Counted from the first letter of the stretch, positions 12,993 to 26,150 are shown. The stretch is 64,000 nucleotides of DNA from Mucor racemosus (GCA_027405735.1 JAPEHQ010000003.1:2356001-2420000); one strand, 5' to 3'. The notes: generated by a model not told the origin, from the sequence alone. Numbers and translations are program-made.

Positions 12993-14827
12993 TTAAAAGT
13001 AATTGTTCATATTGTTAGTTTTAGCTTTTGTTGGTGTTTGCAAATAATCAAATGTATTATCATCTGTAGGAGGATCAAATTTGAAATCATCGTGATGACT
13101 GATAGCAGCACTACTCATTGTTTGCATTGGATAATCTTGTCTAGGAGATGCTGAACGATATGATGTTTCATATGAATCTCTTCCTGTTATAGTTGATTGC
13201 TGTTGAGGATTGTTAAACTTCTTACTATTAGTAGGTTCTATCATTGTAAAATTGACAGAATGATTACTGTATGGGTCATCAATAGAAACATTACGATTAG
13301 AACTTGAGAACAGATTCTTCTTTTCTACTGAAGGTGATATAGCTGCAAAATGATTTGTAGGCGTAAAAGAGCGTTGATCATTGTTAATAGTTGGATAATC
13401 AACTTCAACAGGAGACATTGGTCTTAAGAAGCTACCATTGTTGCTATTCATTAATTCCTTTGATGTGGGCTCGTAGAGGGTAGAAGAGTCATTGACAAGA
13501 GTAGAATTATTACCAAAACGAAGATTTCCGGAGTTCTTATTTTCTATGAAATTTGTGATACGTTGACTTAGTCGATGACCATTTTCTTTAATTCCTTCAG
13601 AAAATGACGAACCATTAAATCTGTTGTTATTATTACTATGATTATTTTCAATATCGCCACCAGTTGATTGATGGAATCGGCCTTGGGTAGTTGCTTGGCC
13701 TGTCATACTTCTTGAATCAACACTTGCTTCAATGTCTGCATTAGAGCGACGAGGATGGAAAATTGAAATCTAAACATGTATGGCTATTAGTATCATTTAT
13801 ATAATCAAGAATCCATTTCACACTTACACCAACAATCCACATAAGAACAGATGCTGTATTACAATTGGCAATCAATAAATCGGATGCAAATTTGTTTGAA
13901 TTGATAGTTTTAGCTTCTGTTAAACCATCAACGCAAAGAGTACCAAGACTAATAGCGTAAAAGAAAAGAATCGTAGTAAGGTAGATGTTCATATCCTTGA
14001 AATAAGCAAGCTTTTCAACAATGGCTGCACCACCATGTTTCAGATTGCGAGAAATGTTGAGAATACGTCTAAATCTACGATCAGATCGAATACCAAGTAA
14101 TGAAGTAATAAGAACTTTATGTGATTTTTATAGTTAATCAACTGCTTGCATGTATATTTTTTATCAATTATATGACTGACCTTCGATAGAATAAGCTAAT
14201 TGAGGTGCTGTCTCTCTCAGTCCCTCGTCATTTCTGTAATACCATTGTAAGATTGGGAAAACAGCAACGCTACCAAGTGCCCTGTAAATTTGCAAATGCT
14301 GTTAATTTTCATATGTCAAACCATTATTATTAAAGATCAGATAAACTACCAAAAGATATAAAACTTGAATTCCCAGGAACTCATAAAAGATTTCTTGGCT
14401 ACAGTATTGGAGAGGAAATTCCAAAAGCATTGAAGCAAAAAGAACACACCTGTTTGCATTGATAAATTTACACATTCTACATAATCCATAGCCTATATGT
14501 ACATATATAATAAATCAACGTGTATCCATAAACATCTTTTTTTTTTTTTTGATAGTATACTTGAGCAATGGTTTGATGTTCCTCAGTCCAATAACCAAAT
14601 GGTTTAGAAATGATTTTGCCTGTAGATGGAATAATCATGAATTTCTCGGTATATTTAATCCATGTAGACACAGCATCTATATACAGAGATATAAGTATAT
14701 TGATTGATTTCCAATGCAAGCCCTATTTACCCCACGACGTCTGCATCACCAGCATCAATAGATATAGTACTGTAATGATACTTCTCAATTCGCCAGCGAA
14801 AATTCTTTTGGGATGAAGACATCTCAT
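12993..14827 (-). CDS. Uncharacterised multi-pass membrane protein with disordered C-terminal tail
   Basis: Six exons by splice signals: 14827-14731, 14676-14561, 14492-14350, 14281-14181, 14114-13828 and 13769-12993; 506 residues. About six or seven hydrophobic segments are visible: SIITVLYLLMLVM near residue 20, TGVFFLLQCFW near 85, FYIFWALGSVAVFP near 115, LAYSIEVLITSLLG near 150, IYLTTILFFYAISLGTL near 190 and a last one ending in VLMWIVGISIF near 245. The final roughly 250 residues are Ser/Asn-rich and probably cytosolic and disordered. A loop signature YYRNDEGLRETAPQ is distinctive, but I do not recognise the family. It could be a fungal 7TM-type receptor or a transporter-like protein; no catalytic motif is seen. 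Confidence 0.7.
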
Positions 14828-15698
14828 TCTATCATTTGACCACACTCTATAAAATAGAAATACACCCATATATACTTCTAATGCACATCTCTCTGTATAT
14901 AATTGACATGTTAGAAATGTATTTTAATCTGCAAAAAATATGAAACAAGATAGACATACGCAGGTACGAAAAATCACTAAAATATAACAGATTTTTTGTT
15001 AATGTACGAGAAATTTATGTGGTGGAACTACAAAAATCACCTTAAATGTGTCATTCAAAAAAATATGTATTATATATACAATGAGTTAAATGTAGAAAGA
15101 AAGAACAAAAACGAAAAAAGCTTAATTTCTCTTTATTAACATAAAGCAAAAACCGATAGTACGGACCATTAGTATATATTGTCCATCAAGATATCATTCA
15201 AGTTCCTCAATGTGTGTTACGTTTATTTAAATGTATTTCTTATTATAGCTGTAAGAAAAGAATCTGGTCTTTCCGTGCGACAGCAACTAACTGTAAAAGT
15301 CAAAAAAGCGCTGCATGGCACTTGAACTTGTACTACTTTACCAGCGTTTGTGTATTTCTGAGTGGAGAAACAATTTAAAGAACAAAATTAGTTGCATATT
15401 AGCAACTCAGAGTTTACTAATAAACAGATTTCTTCCCACTTGTATACATAGCAGCAATTGCTTTTTCCCACAAAATAGATAGATAAACATAGAGAAAAAC
15501 CTCGGATGATCTTCATAAGGTAGCAGCTTGGAGCCACATCTAATATCATTGGCATTGTTCTGGACTAATCAATTGTGCTCTTGCTTTCCATCTCTCTCAT
15601 TAAACAAAAGAGAATAAATAATACATTCTATAATATTACTGTAAATATACTTGATAGTATAGGTATACTTGGCTTCATCAACCAACCAAGATGCTTCC

Positions 15699-15721
15699 TT
15701 TTTTTTTTTTTTTTTTTTTTT
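15699..15721. repeat. Poly-T tract
   Basis: A run of 23 T residues. It could mark the poly-A tail of an old minus-strand retroposed copy, but no source gene is visible beside it. Confidence 0.8.
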
Positions 15722-15770
15722 CTATTTGAGAAACAATAATTTGAGGGCACACAAGTAAATATGGTATATA

Positions 15771-15960
15771 ACGGGCCATTTTTCCCAAAGGTCGTCTTAT
15801 ACATTTAATGTTTGATACAGTAAATTCAGAATGCAAATGATATTTTTCACAATTATGCTAAGCACAGGTAATTCCATACATTTTACAAAAAGTACAAAGG
15901 CCCTGATCTAAAGCTGCTAGTCTAGAAATGCTATTTATGCCTTTCCCAAAATGGCCCGGT
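15771..15960. repeat. Hairpin-ended 190-bp element (MITE-like)
   Basis: The left end reads ACGGGCCATTTTT and the right end AAAATGGCCCGGT, an imperfect inverted repeat of about 13 bp continuing inward with CCCAAAGG and CCTTTCCC. These GC-rich ends stand out from the AT-rich background. No target duplication was identified and no second copy was found in the window, so it may instead be a chance palindrome. Confidence 0.4.
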
Positions 15961-16769
15961 GCTTTCAGGTACCGAATTCAAACATGTAGTAAAAGTTATT
16001 GAGCTATGGTTACAATTAACTTGGTCTGTATTACTTCAGGATTCTCGGGCAAAAATCAAAAAAAAAGATGTGCTTTTTTATGACACCTTCCGTTTTGGAT
16101 AATCGATTATTTGATTTGTTCGTGTTGCACAGAAAACTTTTCAGGACAGATGTATTAATTGGATTGAGTTTCCCATCTGTGTAAAAAGCATTAAAAGACG
16201 CTGTTAATTGAAAATGTTGCATGAGTAAAAAATTTAACAGATTTTCTATAGCACATCGCCTTAATTTTTGATAGATATAAAGGTTGTATACTAAATTATG
16301 TGTCAAAGATAATTACATTTAGATGTCCGGAAAGGCAAATTGAAGCACTTGCTTGACCAAACGAATGTCGATTATCTATAATAAGAAATTTCAGAGCATC
16401 AAAATAGTCTTAAAGTCACTAAATGATTCAAATGATTATAAAAACCAAAGTAGATCACTTTGATTACAGTGTAGAACTTATGCAGGTCCAAATCTGAAAT
16501 TGAATAGATTAAAATCTCTTTCAGAATAACGAGCTGGCTTAATTTTGCAAAGTTCTAATCAACTGAGCAAACCCACTTCTCATAGGGAGGGTTATTTCAG
16601 CCATTATAAATGCGTTATTTTTGCTATATGACTTTGAAAGCACTTTTTTAAGCAAATATAATGCTATTTTAGTTTCAACCTATCCAGCTAAGCTCGTTAC
16701 ATTTACAAAGTAGAGTAATTAAAGCTAAGGCTCCCAGCTACTTGCAAAACATACAGCATATTGCGCTAT

Positions 16770-17830
16770 TTATCTCTGAACATGTTCCGCAGAAAAGTGC
16801 TTTTTCCTTAAAAACAGAGTCTCGCTTTTTACCCCTACTCTATTTTTTTTTTCACTAAATAATACCAAGAAAAAATTATATGCCAATGTACCTGAGATGT
16901 TCAACTTTAATCCAAAAACAAGTATCCGAAAATATCCTATTTTTTACAGTTGATATAAATTTTTTTTTGCTAATGTTTCAGATTTTTACACACATTTCAC
17001 TGCTAAAAACTGAAAACTTCGAGGCTGTATATCTCTACAAAACATTAAGCTATACTAACAACTTTTAATAATAAAACTTACTTGTTTTAAAGTATTTTAT
17101 AACATATTTTAATATGAAAAAATTCTGAATACTCTTATTTTTTTTCTTTTTTTTTTGACATTTTTGCAGCAGATTTCAAAACATTCGTTAAATTGAGTAA
17201 CACTTTTTTTACATTCACGTCATCAAGCTCATTGAGCTCTCTCGAATCCAATTTAGTTTTTTTTAAAATATTGACTTTTCGTGAAGATATCCTTATAAAT
17301 GTGTTCAAAAGCATATTCTCGATTTCAGCTTCAATTTTCCCCTGTATACCCTCATCCCAAATTCTGAATTTGAAAATTTTTTGGATAAAAATCTCATTTT
17401 CTCTATGAGCAATGCAGCTAGGGGGTTTAGTAATAGCTCGATTGCTAGATAATTTTGTCATGCATCATTTGCATTTTTTGTTTTTGAAATGTGTTTATAA
17501 AAAGTAATGTGTATTTTTAAAAAATCTCCAAATTTTCAATTACATTTTACACACAATTTAATGTAAAACATTTGTTTGAATTTTGTGTAGATGGATGCAA
17601 AATTTAACACTGTACAAAAACCATTTAATAAACTATTTCAACTTACTTGCAGTTCATGAGTCATAAAGCAATTTTGTTTTTTAAATCATTTTCAGACCAT
17701 TTCGACGAATCGATTTTAGAACCCAGTTATGATAGGTTTAAGCTGCAATGCGAACTATTATTTTGATTATCTTGGCGAAAAATCAATATTTTTTTCTGAA
17801 ACAAAAAATGCAGAGTAGCTTTCAGTTGAA
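16770..17830 (-). repeat. Interspersed repeat R3, copy a (diverged)
   Basis: Aligns in the same orientation with 58375-59487 and inversely with 50571-51680. It is clearly more diverged from those two than they are from each other. The shared short frame (17135-17461 minus here) changes amino acids freely between copies with no bias toward silent changes, so I treat it as non-coding repeat sequence. Confidence 0.8.
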
Positions 17831-18532
17831 GGAATCTCGTAAATACAACCTTCTACAACATGACACCTATGTTATATAGATGTACTTATTTTGCATTAAT
17901 AATATATTCCAAAACATCTGCGCATCAAATTGCAGTTGCAGTAATTCTAGATAAGGAATGACATCGCATAAAAATAAGCTCAGTTGCATTTTAAATTATA
18001 ACTGGAATGTTGAAAAATCAACATCCATCTAATGATATTCTATCATATCAAATAAATTATCAACATCTCAACCAAGTATCTTAGAAAAGAATGCCAATAA
18101 TAGAAATTATTATATCAAAAGATGCTAATATAAAATTACTCTCTGCTAAAAGATACATTTTATTAATTCATTGATGCTTCGTATTTATATGTTTTCTAAA
18201 TAGTTATATGGTTATTAATATTATTAATGAATTGCCGGGTATTGAGGTACTTGATATGATTGGGGAACAAATCATATACAATGGAGTTTGTGGAATTGGG
18301 AATCTGTGATTGTATCATTTGGATAAGATGTAGGATTGCTTATGTTTCACTGTTGCCAAGTGTTCCTGAATGTTTCTGATAGTCGCTGTTAATGCTAGTG
18401 GTTATGTATGACATTTAGTATGAGTTACTAAATGTCATGCCATGTTGGATTTCAGTAGTTGTCCCTGCATTTCTACATCTGGGTAAACTTCTGATATATC
18501 ATATAGCGATATAGGTCAAAAGTAAGTTTGTT
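17831..18532. other. Spacer between R3a and R1a
   Basis: AT-rich, no gene recognised. The junction with R1a is sharp at about 18532, where the dynein-derived sequence begins. Confidence 0.45.
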
Positions 18533-18629
18533 CTGGTAAAGCATTGAATAAACTGGCTTGGGACAGAAGGGTAAAAAAGTGGCAATTGGTCCCAGTGATG
18601 GCCATGTTTATGTTTATGATATTGGAGGG
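18533..18629 (+). pseudogene. Dynein intermediate chain exon fragment, frameshifted
   Basis: Translates as GKALNKLAWD and then loses frame through a one-base deletion relative to the copy at 31.7 kb, where the reading DKEDKKVAIGSSDGH continues. It ends at GGAGGG|GTAAG, a retained 5' splice site. The sequence belongs to a C-terminal WD40 repeat of cytoplasmic dynein intermediate chain. The rest of the gene is not present here. Confidence 0.75.
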
Positions 18630-19658
18630 GTAAGACTAAAACTCAATGTAAATCACCTCTAACGTAATAATTATAAAGTAAGACTATATTATCATCAAAT
18701 AAACTACTACACAATATTAACATGTATCAATATTTACAGTAATAAGCTTGAATCACTTGGATACAGCATCATTAATTCTTGAAAAAGTTCTCAAGTATTA
18801 TGAAATCTCTTATTTTTAAGACTTATAAGGCTTATAAGCGGAATATTAATTTCGAAATTATTCTTGTCCAGATCATCAATTTTAACATTTTTTAATTTTT
18901 TTTCTGATTTTGCAAATCTAGAGTTAATTATACTACCAATTATAAAAACAAAAATATACACATATACAGAATTTAGCGCTCTATTTGCTCAATGAAAAAC
19001 AACAAACATTTTCATTACAAAATATTACATGAAAATCCTTTAATCAAAAAATCGTTTTTGGGCCAAAAATGCTAATTTTCATTACTTAACATTTAATGTT
19101 AAGCTTTTATAAAATGTGTATTAGTCATGGCTACAATTTTCTCTCACAATGTAGTATATTCAAACGTTGATTTTGGTATCAAAATTTGATTTTTCTGTTT
19201 TTTGATCAAAATCATGAATGTTGGTAAGGATAAAATGAGCCCTGAAAATGTCCGCCACTAAAACTGAATTTTCAGACCGTACGTGGTTAAATATAAAAAA
19301 AATTTAAAAAAAAGAAACGCTTTTTTATTTAAAACTTAGATATACCATAATATAAGAGACTTAGCCGTTCAATGTTGCTATTATGCTCAATTACAGCGTT
19401 GCTCTAAGGGCTCGCTTTGCAATTTTTTAATGAATGTGTGACATAACAGACGGTTTTTCTAGTAGAAAAATGTATGTTTCTTGTTTCTATGATAACAGAT
19501 ATTGCCTATTTTCTTCAGTTTATTATGGTTCAAGCGCTGTAATACTGCGTTTATAGTGGCTGAGATGAGCAATTTAGCAGGGCTTTAATTGCGCTAAATA
19601 ATGTAAATTGTTGAGAATCCTTTTATACGTGTGTTGTTTCTCTCTCTTTTTGTTTTCA

Positions 19659-20096
19659 ACGTTGCATCCACCGGTTATTTGTAAGATAATGAACCATTTG
19701 ATTTGTAATCCTTATTGATAAGAAGTCAGCTAACTGATTTGTGGTAACATTCTTGATTATTCTTATTGTTCTAAAGTAAGATCCAGGAAACGGGATACGT
19801 GAGACATATCCATTTGTTGGGCTTAGCTGTATGACATAAGCTCAACTTAAATGTGCTGTTGTGTTATTACTAATGTAAATAGATTGATCTAACATGGAAT
19901 GTCAGAAAGATATAATCGATCCAAAACTGATCTAACGGAAAAATGTAATTTAGAATTTGTATATAAATAGGAAAAATTATGTATATTAAATAAAGATGAT
20001 CTTCCGTTTTTGTGTGTGATTTAATCTAATAAGTTTCTTCATTAAATTATGCATTTTTCTTGCTACAATATTTATTCTAAATCTTGGGCATTTTAT
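19659..20096 (+). mobile_element. Insertion in R1a, probable old solo LTR (LTR-F)
   Basis: R1b (near 27300), R1c (near 32780) and R1d (near 62890) all read TTTGTTTTC-ATATTC without this segment. Inside it are a TATA-like GTATATAAATAGG near 19960 and an AATAAAG signal near 19990, as expected for an LTR. The exact ends and target duplication could not be resolved; the left end includes GTTGCATCC, resembling the start of LTR-B. Confidence 0.5.
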
Positions 20097-21190
20097 TTAT
20101 ATTCCAAGGATATATTCCCCGTTTGATGAGGCATATCAGACTATCAAGCTGATATTCTTTTCTTTTATTTGAAAACGCATGCTAACATAAGGGACTAATG
20201 TTTTTAATATAAGTAGAAGTCTATATTAGAGACTGATATTTTCGTTTTACCGCATTCTAAAATCAAATATCATTATTTACTACTGTATTGTTGGACGTAT
20301 TTCTTGATTACCAGATCAAATTGAAGGCAATAATATTTATGTCTACTCAATGAGAAGCTAGAACTGGCTACAAACCCACGAAATATTCCAAAAGAGTGAT
20401 AAAATTTCAAATGATGTAGAAATACAAAAAAAGAATAATCTAATGTCTTGCTTAATAACCATAGTTTTGATCGTAGCTAATACTTGAAAACAAATCACAA
20501 CTGACAATCTTAAACTAAAGTAGTAAGTTTAAAGAAGGTTAATTTTTTGTTTAAATTTTATGTGTGATAAAGTAACATTTATAATCTTATATTTTGCTTG
20601 CATATAATTCTAAGCAGTAAGTGTTATTTAAGTTTATGTTCGAGCAAAAACCATTGTTGCTGTAAACATTATAGCTATAAACATATTTACAAATGACGAT
20701 GATAATCGTAAATGTATTGGCTCTTACATGTATTGCTCTACATCAATAACGTATTAAATTGTATTGTCTGTAATCTATATCAATAAAAGCAACAAATGTA
20801 ATTTAAAAACCCATTCCAGTAAAAAATAGAATGTAATTTTGAGAACGGCACGATTCTCATGTACAAACCAATTTGTGCCAATTCGATCAGCTCATTATTA
20901 TGCTCACGGTCAGATTTTATTATTATGCACAAATAGGAATAATGATATGCTTATGGGCATTTCTACTATTATTATGCATACATGGGATTAATGTTATGCT
21001 CACGTACAGAATCTATAATTCTGTACATACAGGCTTTTATTTATGCTCGTGTGCAGCTTCGTTCGTTGTGTCCATGTGCATCTTGTTATCTTTTTAGCCA
21101 TTATTCAGTGGGCGCAACAACTCATCAGGCCATAGCGTGCAGCCCACCTGGGCATAACAAAATCATCTTGTGCAGCATAACAGTAGGTCG

Positions 21191-21567
21191 GCCGTAGTGC
21201 TTTTATATATAAATACTTTAAATTTGTGATTTTATGGAATTTTTTTTGAATCCAGTTATATCATATTATACTTGTCAAGTTAAATACGTTATTAGGCTAA
21301 TAATGTTGTAGGTTGTATTTATGCTTTACTTAAAATAAGCCTTTGAATAATTAATAGCAGCAATACAGCCGAAACTTAATTTTTGTATGAAATTTCGATA
21401 CCTGCATCTTAGCTGTTTGGAATATTTAAACAACCGTGTCCGGGATGTCCGGTAATTTTTTCTAGAGATTTAAAGCTTAAAAATATTATTGAATGGTCGC
21501 TTCCGGAGTTTGTTCGGCTTTTTTGGAAGAGTGACCATTGGCAAGAATATAAATCATAACTGTACTA
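21191..21567. other. Spacer, no gene seen
   Basis: AT-rich sequence between the end of R1a and LTR-C copy 1. Nothing recognised. Confidence 0.45.
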
Positions 21568-22022
21568 TGTTGTATGCCACCAAATAACATACTGTATGCT
21601 ATCTTCTTCTACAGTATCAATACATCTTACAATTTATTAACTACTAGATTTATTGAAATGCAAACTCTTGACATTGGATATAAAAGACTCCTAGCGTACT
21701 AAGTTTATCCAGCGATTACCAATAACGCTTGGATCTCAATTATAACAGCATATTATTTTACCCCAGCGGTTAATTAATCAAGTAGCTATCAAATCAACAT
21801 CCAAGCACATTTAGCGCAGCATTAAAACAAAGCAATTCACAAGCTCTGCAAGAACGGTTAAATTATGATTGATCCACTTCAATCGATAGATTACTATCAA
21901 CAAACAGATCTAAGGGTTCAATAGTGCGTGCCTTAAATTACATCTCAGGATCTCAATGTCAAATCAATATAAAAGGCCATGCTTTCATATCTAAATAAAT
22001 AATATCATGTTTTTATTATACA
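21568..22022 (+). mobile_element. LTR-like element LTR-C, copy 1
   Basis: About 455 bp, starting TGTTGTATGCCACC and ending near TTATACA. It contains CAATATAAAAGGCC as a TATA box near 21965 and an AAATAAAT poly-A signal near 21995. It aligns in direct orientation with 53039-53811 once the nested LTR-E there is removed. Similarity continues a few bases past the CA end (GTT.AAGAACT), and no target duplication was found, so the right boundary is uncertain. Confidence 0.55.
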
Positions 22023-22044
22023 GTTTAAGAACTTGTAGTAAACT

Positions 22045-25000
22045 TTTGTAACGTTGGCCTCGGTTAGTGTATCCTTGGATGAAGCTCGCGAACTATGGGT
22101 GATAAAAACCTGGTAACGGGGAAGTAACGCGGCAATGATTTGTGTATTTAACTAATACTTTGTCTGGCGGTTTTATGAGGACTGCCAGGACACTATAACA
22201 GTGTGAACAGCCATGGATTATAACGTAGGTAATAGTTCACGTCCATGTATTCCATTGTTATTTGTGGTGATTAGATCCATAACAACCTGAGGTTATGGTT
22301 GGCTTTAAAAACAAATATCGCACAGTCAAATCATGCATGTCCTTGTAGAGTTATGAGTGGACTATACATTGTCCGCGGTTAGTTGAGGGGATCAATGTTT
22401 ACACTTTCACTATGGGTAGTATTATTTTTCTGGAAATAATTCAAGCATCAAGATATCCAATTCTGAGTAGTCGTTTTCATATGCTGTCTCAAGTTTATCA
22501 AGCCTGAACCCTAAACCCTAAACAAGAGGGAATCTACTGCACTGACATTACAAGATAAAGTCTAAATCTAATACAAGAAGAAGATCTTTTTTATACTCTA
22601 CAGTAAATGGTCAAGTCCAAATCTAGCACTACAGAAACGCTTTTTAGTATCTGGCTCTTCAAAACAAAATAGAACTATTATCATCCGATGCAAGAAGCAT
22701 GCAGTATTAGATCAAGTGTAAATCGAATACGGCACAAGCAACTTGAAATACTAATGATGGTCTCTATAATGGATGGTCCTTTTAATGAAAACAAAATACA
22801 ACTCTTATTGTTTGAATAAACAGCCCTTTCTTTTTGCCAATTACTAAATCTTACCTTAATCTGTCTAAAATTATTTGAGTATTGCCATATTATAAAGAGA
22901 ATTAAATGCATGCTATATAAGTAATTTTGAATACATGTTATTAATATAGTGTATATCACATATTCTTGCCTCATTTTTATAGAAGTTGTATTAATAAAAG
23001 GTTATCCCCTCTGCAGTGGAATTACATACTAAAAACGCTTGACAAAAATAAAGTAATTTGAATTCCAAGTGTCGCTCATAAAATATGATGCCACTTGAAA
23101 TGTGAACAACAATAATAAACAAACGCTTCAATTGAACACAATAACAAACGCATGCTAAAAATATGAAATACCCTTTTTGAACCATACATGTCGTGTAGAT
23201 GATAGCATCCTTGATCACGGCGCAATCAATTACACAAATGACATATATATCAAAACAGGATTCTATCCAAATCAATAATGATAATAAACAAAGATATCAA
23301 TTTAGTCAACTACTCATCTATATCGAAGTTGCGCTATCAATATAAATAAGATTCAAGCATATAAAAAACTACTCCTTAAAAATCAAGGTTGCATAAAATA
23401 GATATAACAGAAACAAACAAAACAACCATTTCCCAAAAGGTCGATATTGTCACACTTGACATACAATCCCTTATGGTCAATGCTCTACACAATTTACCCC
23501 TTAAAATATCAAATCAATAACAATGTACTGAAAACTGGAAGATTACTAAATATATATCCATTCAAGTCTGATGGTATATATCCAAGTTCTCCAAATCACT
23601 ATAAATACCCTCATACTTTTCAATTATTTTAACCCTTCAGAAATCTTTTGTAATAAAAACTTTAGCTGATTATAATTGTATTTCTACTGCTTTTATTTTT
23701 TATATTTTTTTTATTTTAGTAAATAACATCGTAATCTACCGCACCCTCTTTTGTTTCTGATGAATTACTTTTGCTGATATATATATTCAGCGACGGCTTC
23801 TTGACCCCTTTTATATGTAATGACATCGAAAGCAAAAAAAAATCAAAATTATTATCATACTACTCAAATATGTTAGAGAGCACTTTAAACAAGCGGATTT
23901 CATTAGTTGAAAATCAACATCATGCCTTGAATTTTTGCTCAGTATACTGTTGCGAAAATTCGGTTTCAAGCGTTTAAAAGACAAAATCAAAACTTTGAAT
24001 AATTTTATATATCATGGTGAGTGCTAAATTTAAAGATGCCTACAACAGAATCCGAGTTGGGGATCATGTCAGGTACACAGTATTCATTATACTTTTGACA
24101 TTATAAATAAAAAAAAAAGAATCCATATTTCATACAAATCAACCCCATTATCATTATATTATACAAATGTGAATTAATCTCCTTTCATTTCATTCTGAAA
24201 CAAATTTCGTTATTATATGTATCTCCTTGATAAGAGCCAGCTTTTTGGAATATACCTCCTACATTCTTCTTTTGTTGAGATCTATAAAACAAACTGTTTT
24301 GCATTTCATAGAATACATTTATGCAATTAATTTTGAAATTCCATTTTCAAATTTGTAGCTAAATTTAAATCACAAAGTATTTAGTAGTATCTCATTGTGC
24401 TTTACTGGCATCTCTTATGATGCAAATTATGAATAAAGGTTACACGGCTAAGTTATGAAATGGTAATTTTAATATGCTTGTTCCCGATAAAATTAGTGAT
24501 TTCTTAGCTGTAATTGGTCATTCTCAAAGCTCAAGTGAACAGTATTATGTCTTTTTCAAACTGTATTTTGTACTGCCTCAACTTTATTCAAATTTACAGC
24601 TTTATTTGTACTATTTTGCTTTATTGTAAGCGTATTTTTGATAGAGTAACAATACATCATGTAGAAATCTTTAAAAATCAGCTAAATAACTAATCATTTT
24701 TACTAATTAAAAATTGAAACATGAAGACTCTTGTAGGTCTTTATTCTTAAAAATACAAAATGTGCAGCATTTTTTTGCTTATTTGCATTATTTTACTGAA
24801 TTCTAGGTACAATTTTGATCGAGCAATGATGCATTATTTCCAAATTTATAAAAATTGACTAAATGATTAATGATTTTAATCACTCCAAAATGAAACTTTA
24901 AAACATTTGCATTTCTGTTTTTTTGGTACTGCAATATGCGCAACATTTGCCGTTTTCAGTTCCTTAATTGTAGCTGCATTTTTCATGGAGTAATGACAGA

Positions 25001-25740
25001 TATACCATCGAAAAACATCCTCACAAAATGGTTCAAATGACGGGAGCCACTAATATTGCTTGAAATTTGAAAGAGCGTCCATTTTTGCTGGGCTATAAAT
25101 CGGCCAATCATATGGTTCTATCGAAATCTCGAAAAAAAAATTTAATGCCTTGTTTCAAAAATCAACACTCTCGGACTTTAAATGAAATTGCACGCTTTAA
25201 GCTGTAGTCTATTTTTAAGCTGTGAATGTGCAAAATACTAGAAATTAGGAAATGTTTCCAACGTTTGACAAAAAACTGTATAGTTACTGTCACCTTTCTA
25301 CTAAATGTTTCTTGTAGCCCACCCAATTCTAAATCGATTTATGATTTCAAATAAAAAAATTTGCTCTCAAATTGTTTCATAAATACAGATTTTTTGTGCA
25401 CCACAGCTTTGGATTTAAGTTAATTATCTTTTATGAAGCCTTCATTTATCAATAACTCCATGAAAAATTGATATTTTTTGAAGATTTAAAAATTATCTAG
25501 TAGATAAAGTTGCATAAAATGTGTTCGACTATTTCCTATAGATTATTTGCAGGTCGATTCATTTAGGGAACAAAGGTTTTCCAGTTTCTGGTATTTTTCT
25601 AGTATTCATTTGCTTACAGTTCCTTAAATTAATATTTGAAATCTGAATTTCTTTAAAAAAATAAATGTAAGGAGTAAAGCACAGTGTGCTTCAACTTTGA
25701 TTATGCATAAACAGGATGTTTATTTATTAATTTCGGTAAT
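22045..25740 (+). repeat. Inverted-repeat family R2, arm 1
   Basis: Matches 53930-57320 in the opposite orientation over nearly its full length. The outer end reads TGTAACGTTGGCCTCGGTTAG here and its complement at 57.3 kb. Arm 1 contains LTR-A copy 1, which arm 2 lacks; arm 2 contains LTR-D, which arm 1 lacks. No transposase or reverse transcriptase frame was recognised. Substitutions are frequent, indicating an older duplication than R3b/R3c. Confidence 0.8.
23012..23743 (+). mobile_element. Solo LTR-A, copy 1
   Basis: 732 bp, starting TGCAGTGGAATTAC and ending TAATCTACCGCA, flanked by a 5-bp direct duplication CCCTC (23007-23011 and 23744-23748). The paralogous site near 56245 in arm 2 is empty. 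Internal CTATAAATACC near 23600 and AATAAAAAC near 23652 are well placed as promoter and poly-A signals. The ends also form an imperfect inverted repeat of about 14 bp, so a TIR element with a 5-bp duplication is the alternative. Short frames within it are not considered genes. Confidence 0.75.
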
Positions 25741-25799
25741 TGTCGTTGCCATATATACTGATTTTGATTGTTTTAGCACTATTTCTAATTCTAAAATGG

Positions 25800-26150
25800 T
25801 CTTCTTCCGAGTCATAAAATCTACTACAAAAGCTGGGTGCTTGATTTCTATGATTAACCAGCAAATCAATAGAATCCTAAAATTAAATCGCTGAATACTG
25901 TTACAGCTCTACTAGTATACATTTTGAAACTTACAACCCATTTGGATCATAGTATTCATTGATTTCAAGCATTTTTCCAATTACTAAATTACTTTCAAGC
26001 AGAAGAAAGGGCTTTTTTTTTCAAAAACGTGTCCAAAAGTCCTTCAAAAACAGCTTTTATTAGTTAACGAAAACAAGATATGCTCTTCGTACAGTTGCTC
26101 ACAAAATTGTCCCAATATTTTGCATTTTTGGCTTTTAGGCTGATTATCTC
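25800..26150 (+). repeat. Interspersed repeat R5, copy a
   Basis: Collinear with the first part of R5b at 49.4 kb. Shared blocks include AACCAGCAAATCAA, TACAGCT.TA.TA and CAAGATATGCT. It abuts R1b at about 26190. No gene recognised. Confidence 0.6.

Larger units (their letters stand above)
14828..16769. other. Upstream region of the membrane-protein gene, mostly empty
   Basis: This holds the presumed promoter of the minus-strand membrane-protein gene, a 23-nt T run and a 190-bp hairpin-ended element. No coding segment was supported; the frame at 16031-16306 has no recognisable protein features. Confidence 0.5.
18533..21190 (+). repeat. Interspersed repeat R1, copy a (carries dynein gene fragment)
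   Basis: The longest plus-strand R1 copy. It starts inside a dynein intermediate chain exon and continues through shared non-coding blocks. It ends with a segment rich in GTGC/GCAC words near 20830-21190. The minus-strand copy R1b (26190-28850) matches it end to end as an inverted repeat. R1a is interrupted by a roughly 440-bp insertion at 19659-20096 that is absent from R1b, R1c and R1d. Confidence 0.8.

Noticed and set aside
22507..22523. Two CCCTAAA units resembling plant-type telomere repeat
   Set aside because: Only two units, and the inverted copy near 56855 has a single one; most likely chance.
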